From positions 1 through 41,539 of IMG/VR virus record IMGVR_UViG_3300009093_000076: a stretch of 41,539 nt of DNA. The stretch is one strand, 5' to 3'. Origin of the DNA: a virus. The position numbers and the translations under genes are program-made. Below the pieces are notes generated by a model. The model did not search any database. It was not told where the DNA came from and was given only the letters and a program-made list of their open reading frames with translations. Of this stretch, positions 36,495 to 41,539 are shown piece after piece (the stretch's first letter is position 1; every line of letters begins with the position of its first letter).

Positions 36495-39062
36495 TCAGAT
36501 GTCTCCTGCTGCGGCTTGCGCCGGTAGTTGCATGCCTTCGGTCAGCTTTCCTGGGCTCCCGCCGCCGCTGCCTGAAGTCGGTTTGGCCGCCTGCGCATCC
36601 TTCGCGGCGTCTTGGATGGTCATCGCCTTGGTCATCTGCTGCAGCGCCGTGAAGCGCGTCGGCTCGAGCGATGAGTCGCCCACGAAGTCGAAAACGGTGC
36701 TGAGCATGATTCGGCGCTGGTATGGGATAGCCTTGGTTCTGTGCTGAACCACGTCGGCCACCTGCGTTCGGAGTTGCTTGAAAGTGAGCGGGTGGACCGT
36801 CTTTAGCATCTCGATTGCCTGGCGGTTCACGACGCCGCGTCCGAGGTCGGCGATGACCTTTTCGGGTTGCAGCGCGCCCATCGCGGCGTTTAGGAATTCG
36901 CGTTGCTGTAGCGGAGAGACGCGCGTTTTGATGGCAAGCGGCGTCAGTGTTGCTCCCGTGTCCGCGTGCGTCTGGGGAATCTTCGCAGCGAGAGCTTGGT
37001 AGATGCCGAGCAGTTTTTGCGACACCGCCAGGCCAACGTTCGGATACTGCGCCGTCACGTCGGGGATGAGGTTGCTGATGTGCTGCTGAGCGAAGGCGGG
37101 CTGGGCGAGCTCGCGAACGCGCTCAGCTGTGCGCTCGTACTGCTCGGCGATGCTCTTGCCCTCGAAAGCCGTGGTCAGGACGGGCGCCTTGACCCGCTCA
37201 CCCGTGCCGGCCAGGGCCTTGGCGGCGGTGTCGATGACGTTGTCGGTTTCGGCGGCGCGGCGGGCCAGGGTGGCAATAAGCGCGTTTCCACGCTCCCGTA
37301 CCATCTTGTTCGCGATCGCCGCAGCGCCGCCGTAAGCCATGGCCCCGAGCGCGCCGACGTTGCCGGTGGCAAGCGCCCCGAGCGCGGAAGTCAGACCGAG
37401 CGCATGGTCCGAGGGGGACACGCCGCGGCGCCCTTGGGCCATCTGGTCCGCCTTGTTCGCTACCTGCTCGAGCTTGTTGAAGCTGCTGTAGAGCCGATTC
37501 GCTTCGTTGTAAGCGTTCGGGTTTTCGCCGACCTTGGCCAAGAACGTGCCGGCCTCTTCCTTGAGATAGTCGGCAAGGATGCGCTCGACCTTCTGTAACT
37601 GCTCGGCGCCCTTGGGCGGTGGGGCTGGCAGACCGCCACCAGGCGGCGGCTTCGGGTAGACGCGCGAGGCCAAGTCCTGACGGAACTGGTCCAACTCGCG
37701 GAACGACATGGCGGCCTGTTCCGGGTTGGCCGACTCCATGGCCATGGCCGCCCGCTCGCGAACAAGGGAAAGCTCTCGCTGTGCCGCCCGAATCTCGGAG
37801 CGCACGCCTGGTGAGTTGCTCTTCAGGGCAGGCGCGAAAACTTGCTCGTCTGCCCGGCGCAGGAACTCCCCAACATCGGGGCTATGGCCGGTGGCAGCCA
37901 TGCCCTCCGAGATGGTGTCCTTGAGCCCGCTCAGCTTCGCCTGCGCCTCGGTCTTAGCTTGCGAAATCCTGGACAGGGACTCGCCAACGTTCGCCGCGGG
38001 CTGCAGCACGCGCTGGCCGGCGAGTTCGCCCGTCTCGAGCTTCGTGTTGAGCAGGTCGTCCATCGTCGCGTCGACACGCGCCTGTCCCGCCTCACCTACC
38101 GCGCGGCCCGCCAGCTTGGCCCGCTGCGGACCGGTCAGACCGATCGCGTCGGCCGCCTGGTCTCGCGCGATTTGGTTCAGGGTCTCTTTCTTCGGCACCA
38201 GCCGCTCAAGCCCTTCGCCGACCGCCTTGGTCCCTGCGCCGAGCAGCCCACCGACGACGCCGCCGAACAGCGCCCCATGGCCCATACCGGCGACAATCTT
38301 CTCGGCCGTGATGGCGTCGCCGTTCAGGACGGAATCGTTCGCCTCCTGGGCGGCCCCATAGAGCGCGCCTTCTGCGGCGCCCCGGGCGGCCATCTTGGCG
38401 CCGGCAATACCGATGCGACCCAGCGCGGTCTCGCCCGTCGCCCCAAGCGCAGCAAGGCCCCTGGCGGCCCCTTCCTCGACCAGGCTCCCGACGCCGGCAA
38501 TGGCGCGGTGACCGGCTCCGAGCGCCCGGACTGCGCCGCTGGCGGCCTGCCCAGCGGTCCCGAGCGCCCCGGCGCCTTCCGTGGCGGCCGCAGCGCCCTC
38601 AGCAGCGCCGGCTCCGCCGCCCGAGAGCACCAAGGGGGCAAGCGCGCCGCCGATTTCGCCGACCGTGCTTGCTACCGGGTTGGCTTGCCTGAGCCCCTGG
38701 AGAGCCTTGCGGGTGTCATCGCCGCCGATGCCGGACAGGAGCGCGTCGGACGCCCCGAGGGTAAGGCCGCGGGCAGCGCCGGCCGCCGTGGCCTTGGCGA
38801 CGTTGCCGACCCCTTCGCCGTACTGCTTCTGGGCGTGGGCTTGCTCGATCTCGGCCGGGGTCAGAACCTGATAGCCGGGGTGATTTGCCTCGGCCGCGTC
38901 GAGGGTAACGAGCGTCCCTCGCTGGTCCCGCGCAAAAACCTTGGCCCCCTTTTGAAAGAAAGCCTTCCCCTCGGCAACGGCTTGCCCATACGCCTCAGGG
39001 GCGATCGGTTGCCCGTTGGCGTCGTACGCCTGGGGCTGGACGAAGGGGGCCGGTTCCGCCAT
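36495..39062 (-). CDS. Large internal virion / DNA-ejection protein
   Basis: This 855-aa protein starts at ATG 39062, immediately after the previous TAA. About residues 110-290 are Ala/Gly-rich and hydrophobic in patches (AGAARGLTLGASDALLSGIG, APLVLSGGGAGAAEGAAAA, ALFGGVVGGLLGAGTKAVGE), suited to crossing membranes. Residues 320-600 are long helices and coils with a Pro-rich loop (PPPGGGLPAPPPKG). The rest is helical. Size, composition and place next to two similar genes fit an ejection protein that leaves the capsid to build a trans-envelope channel. No lytic transglycosylase motif was found. Confidence 0.7.
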   Translation of the reverse strand: MAEPAPFVQPQAYDANGQPIAPEAYGQAVAEGKAFFQKGAKVFARDQRGTLVTLDAAEANHPGYQVLTPAEIEQAHAQKQYGEGVGNVAKATAAGAARGLTLGASDALLSGIGGDDTRKALQGLRQANPVASTVGEIGGALAPLVLSGGGAGAAEGAAAATEGAGALGTAGQAASGAVRALGAGHRAIAGVGSLVEEGAARGLAALGATGETALGRIGIAGAKMAARGAAEGALYGAAQEANDSVLNGDAITAEKIVAGMGHGALFGGVVGGLLGAGTKAVGEGLERLVPKKETLNQIARDQAADAIGLTGPQRAKLAGRAVGEAGQARVDATMDDLLNTKLETGELAGQRVLQPAANVGESLSRISQAKTEAQAKLSGLKDTISEGMAATGHSPDVGEFLRRADEQVFAPALKSNSPGVRSEIRAAQRELSLVRERAAMAMESANPEQAAMSFRELDQFRQDLASRVYPKPPPGGGLPAPPPKGAEQLQKVERILADYLKEEAGTFLAKVGENPNAYNEANRLYSSFNKLEQVANKADQMAQGRRGVSPSDHALGLTSALGALATGNVGALGAMAYGGAAAIANKMVRERGNALIATLARRAAETDNVIDTAAKALAGTGERVKAPVLTTAFEGKSIAEQYERTAERVRELAQPAFAQQHISNLIPDVTAQYPNVGLAVSQKLLGIYQALAAKIPQTHADTGATLTPLAIKTRVSPLQQREFLNAAMGALQPEKVIADLGRGVVNRQAIEMLKTVHPLTFKQLRTQVADVVQHRTKAIPYQRRIMLSTVFDFVGDSSLEPTRFTALQQMTKAMTIQDAAKDAQAAKPTSGSGGGSPGKLTEGMQLPAQAAAGDI

Positions 39063-40934
39063 TTAGCGGACCTCTTGGGCGGACGCCGCCGGTCGATTGT
39101 CGGTGCCGAAAATGGTCTGAACCATGGCGCGCTGATCGGGAGCGAGCGCCTGGAGGAACGCCGCACGCTGGTCGGGCGTCATGGCGGAGAGTTCGATCTT
39201 CGCCTTCGAAATCGCCTTCTGCTTCAGTCGCTCGGCTGCCTGAATGCGCTCTCGGCCGGAGCCACCCAGGCCACGCGCTTGTTTCTCGGCCAAGTTTGCG
39301 TCGTTGTCGCTCTTGCCGAGGAATTGCTGCGCGCCGCGGGCCAGGCTAAAGGTCGCCTGATCCAGGTCCTGCCCGCGCTTGCGGGTGTCGGTCCCGGGGA
39401 TGTTTTTGGTGATGGCGTCGAGCGGACCGGAACGCGGGTCGTCTGTGTCCGATTCGCCGTACCCGAGCGCCGTGACGTGTCCCTTGATTTCGTCGGCCGC
39501 TTGGACCGTCTCCAGAGCAGCCGCGAGGGAATTGGTCTTTTCGCTGTCGATGGCGCGGCCGGGCTCCTTTTGGCCGCCGTTGGCGATTTCGCGGTAGTCC
39601 TTGAGTCCCGCAGCGGTCTCAGCCAACGCCTGGCGGAAAGTCTTGCGGGGCGCGCCGCCGCCACCCTGCATCGAAAGCTTCTGCTCGATGTCGACCTGAG
39701 CGCCCTGGCTGTTTTGAGCCTGGAGCGCGGCCCGCTGCGCCTCGGTCTGCAGCATGGCCTGGTTGTAGTTCTCGAGCGCGCTCGGGGTGCCAATCTTCTC
39801 GGCGTAGCTCTTGAGCATGCCGTCTCGAACCGTCCAAGCCTGCTCGCGCAGGTGGTCGGCTGCCAGGTTCTCCGACCCGAAGCGCTGCACCATCTTGGCG
39901 TATTGGTTATCGATGTCGTTCCCCTTTTCGCGCGCGCGCTGGTACTGCTCGCGCTGGCCGGCAATCCACCGGTCGATGGCCTGGTTCGACATTTCCAGGC
40001 CAGTGTTGCTGCCGCCTCGAAGCCCCTGGAGCGCGCCACCGAGCGTGATGCTGAGCGCCGTGGCGATGTTGGCCATCGTTCCGCGGCTTTCCCAGTAGTC
40101 CTCCATCTGCGGCGTCTTGAGCTGCGCTGCCTCTTGCATCGCCGCGTCGCGCTTCGCCTGGTAGTCCTGCAGCATCGCTTGCTGCTGCTCGAAACGCTGC
40201 TGCTGCGCCGCCATCTGCCCGGCTCGAGCGGCGTATTCGCCCTGCTGCGCCTGGTACGCCTGCTCCTGGCGAAGCGTCAGCGACTTGGCCAACTCTTCGC
40301 CGTACTTGTCGGACGCGCCGAGCGCTTCCTGGGCGGCCGCTACCTTGGTCGGGTCGCCGCCGGGATTCTGGAAAGTCGTGTATTTCTGCGTCTCGCCCGT
40401 CACGCCAAGCCCGCGCGGACCACCGCCACCGCGCGGCTGCATGGCTTCGCGCATGAGCTGGTCGCGAATGGCGGCCTCGTCATCGGCAGGCGCGCCGGTC
40501 TGCTGAGGTGCCGCAGAACCACCACGAGCCAACGAGGCAGGGTCGACGCCAACCGGCTGTGGCTTACCGACACCCTGACCGGTCGGCATCCACCCGGGCT
40601 GCTGGGGCTTCGTTTCATGTGAAACGCCTTGGGGCCTGACGCCCGCGCTGGCCATCTCGGCGCGGATCGCGTCCGCCTGGTTCGCCTGCTGCTCTTGGGG
40701 AGTCGGAGCCGGCAATGTCGGAATCTGGTCGCCCCACTGCGCCATGGGCCCACCACCCGGACCGGCAACGCGCATATCAGGGCCGGCCGGCGGAGCTGGA
40801 GGCAGCCCAGGCGGCCCAGGTAGCCCCGCCGCGCTCAGCTGGTCAGGGCTCATCGGGAGCGGCAGAAAGCCACCTGACGCCGTCTGAACGCCCGCTTGCC
40901 CCGTCGCCGGGTCGATGATGTACCCGCCGGCCAT
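39063..40934 (-). CDS. Gln/Pro-rich internal virion protein
   Basis: This 623-aa protein starts at ATG 40934 (TGATG overlap). The first 150 residues are disordered and Pro/Gly/Gln-rich. About 200-300 is a long Gln/Ala coil (QAYQAQQGEYAARAGQMAAQ, then RFEQQQAMLQDYQAKRDAAM), with a hydrophobic patch near IATALSITLGGALQGLRGG. The last 100 residues are helical (IQAAERLKQKAISKAKIELS). It sits between the S74-like protein and the 855-aa protein, in the usual ejection-protein cluster. Function is inferred from position and composition. Confidence 0.7.
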   Translation of the reverse strand: MAGGYIIDPATGQAGVQTASGGFLPLPMSPDQLSAAGLPGPPGLPPAPPAGPDMRVAGPGGGPMAQWGDQIPTLPAPTPQEQQANQADAIRAEMASAGVRPQGVSHETKPQQPGWMPTGQGVGKPQPVGVDPASLARGGSAAPQQTGAPADDEAAIRDQLMREAMQPRGGGGPRGLGVTGETQKYTTFQNPGGDPTKVAAAQEALGASDKYGEELAKSLTLRQEQAYQAQQGEYAARAGQMAAQQQRFEQQQAMLQDYQAKRDAAMQEAAQLKTPQMEDYWESRGTMANIATALSITLGGALQGLRGGSNTGLEMSNQAIDRWIAGQREQYQRAREKGNDIDNQYAKMVQRFGSENLAADHLREQAWTVRDGMLKSYAEKIGTPSALENYNQAMLQTEAQRAALQAQNSQGAQVDIEQKLSMQGGGGAPRKTFRQALAETAAGLKDYREIANGGQKEPGRAIDSEKTNSLAAALETVQAADEIKGHVTALGYGESDTDDPRSGPLDAITKNIPGTDTRKRGQDLDQATFSLARGAQQFLGKSDNDANLAEKQARGLGGSGRERIQAAERLKQKAISKAKIELSAMTPDQRAAFLQALAPDQRAMVQTIFGTDNRPAASAQEVR

Positions 40935-41539
40935 CAGTAGTGATACCCCGCGGGGCCGTAAGCCTCGTAGTCGGGCTGTTGCACGTCGGGGCGGACGAAG
41001 CCGCTGGATGGCAGCTCGCCGCCGAGGGCTTGGAGCTTGAGCCGCCGGTCGAGCTCGTCCTGGCGCCGCTGCACTTCGCTCAGGGCGGCCGTGTTAGCCA
41101 AGGTGAGCCGCGGGGCGTTGATTGCCTTCTGCCCGTCCGGGGCCCGCTCGACGACGCCAGGCAGGTGTTCCAGGTCTTGCGCCATGGGGCCGACGTAGCG
41201 GCCGGCGCCGTCCTGCTCGGGCTTCTTGTAGCTGTATTCGTAGCCCTGTGCGGGACGAAGGTCGGGCGCCTTGAAATCGCCCATCGCGCCGAGCGCTTGG
41301 AGCTGTTGCATCCGAGCGTACTGCTCCGGCGACGGCATGCTGTCTCCAGCCGGCGCATCCTCGAAATTCCGGTGAGACATGCTGTCCGGGACGATGTCTT
41401 TCTTGGCGCGAATGTCGCTCTTCGTTCCGCCGCCCTGCATCTGCGCGTAAGCCCCGAGCGCGCCCGTGGCGGCGCCGAGATACATGCCGGTTTGCGCCGT
41501 GCTGTTCGCCTGCGCGGCGTTGTAGTTGGCCGAGCCGAG
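40934..41539 (-). CDS. C-terminal part of a virion protein with S74-like chaperone domain (cut by window end)
   Basis: The frame is open from 41539 down to the TGA at 40934 (201 residues), although an ATG exists at 41485. The first 35 residues continue the Ala/Gln/Asn/Gly style of the gene at 1-1010. Then come TKSDIRAKKDI and, 60 residues on, GYEYSYKKPEQDGAGRYVGP, MAQDLEHLPGVVERAPDGQK and a helical end (LSEVQRRQDELDRRLKL). These are the marks of the Peptidase_S74 intramolecular chaperone, with the Ser-Asp-x-Arg-x-Lys opening. A 28-residue Pro/Tyr tail follows. S74 domains often cut themselves off after trimer folding; whether this one does is unknown. Confidence 0.75.
   Translation of the reverse strand, partial: LGSANYNAAQANSTAQTGMYLGAATGALGAYAQMQGGGTKSDIRAKKDIVPDSMSHRNFEDAPAGDSMPSPEQYARMQQLQALGAMGDFKAPDLRPAQGYEYSYKKPEQDGAGRYVGPMAQDLEHLPGVVERAPDGQKAINAPRLTLANTAALSEVQRRQDELDRRLKLQALGGELPSSGFVRPDVQQPDYEAYGPAGYHY

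Noticed and set aside
37842-40622. 926-aa plus-strand open frame opposite the ejection-protein genes
   Set aside because: This is the antisense shadow of GC-rich coding DNA; its product is Arg/Leu/Gly-biased and spans three real minus-strand genes.
1-41539. Search for tRNA genes, CRISPR arrays, insertion sequences, integrase and attachment sites
   Set aside because: I saw no cloverleaf-like segment, regularly spaced repeats, transposase or integrase motif. Almost all DNA is covered by phage genes.

Overview
The window looks like an almost complete genome of a short-tailed (podovirus-like) tailed bacteriophage. It carries a capsid module, a head-to-tail adaptor, a beta-propeller-like tail nozzle, two spike-type adhesins, large Ala/Gln-rich putative ejection proteins, a lysis cassette and a small replication/recombination set. 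It has no tape measure, tail sheath, integrase, DNA polymerase or RNA polymerase that I can recognise. Two lipobox-bearing lipoproteins and a near-consensus sigma70-type promoter suggest a Gram-negative host; the sequence does not identify which one. The DNA is GC-rich throughout. The two window ends cut what looks like one gene (N-terminal part at 1-1010, C-terminal S74-like part at 40934-41539), so the molecule is probably circular or circularly permuted. A direct join is one base out of frame.

Layout. Two gene blocks diverge from a control region at about 24.50-24.60 kb. Rightward (24603-32824) run about 22 mostly tiny early-type genes, chained by ATGA/GTGA/TGATG overlaps. They include a putative RecT-like single-strand annealing protein, many cysteine-cluster microproteins, a 480-aa mosaic protein, a DUF551 protein and a D12-class adenine methyltransferase. 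Leftward (24506 down through 1, and continuing from 41539 to 32911) runs everything else. In transcription order this is: a small HTH protein; Cys-cluster proteins; a free-standing DnaB-N-like domain; an ERCC4-type nuclease; a group of small membrane proteins and lipoproteins; a ribbon-helix-helix protein; an SF3/D5-type helicase; and a repeat-rich 223-bp non-coding segment (candidate origin). After these come more small genes, the large terminase, portal, scaffold, major capsid protein, decoration-like proteins, adaptor, beta-helix spike, nozzle, three ejection-type proteins, an SGNH-esterase spike and the lysis genes. The two blocks converge at 32825-32910.

How the parts fit. The helicase, DnaB-N-like protein, ERCC4 nuclease and SSAP would replicate and recombine the genome. 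The methyltransferase would mark it. Terminase, portal, scaffold and coat build and fill the head. Adaptor, nozzle and spikes form the tail. The holin-like protein, CHAP-like endolysin and lipoprotein release progeny. Regulation probably centres on the 24.5-kb divergent promoter, where an inverted repeat overlaps the -35 box, and on an RHH protein with a palindrome over its own putative -10 box.

The points most worth a second look are the origin-like repeat array at 17440-17559, an apparent +1 frameshift in a zinc-finger gene at 19928-19931, related palindromes at the origin-like region and the early promoter, and genes hidden in overlapping frames in the lysis cassette.
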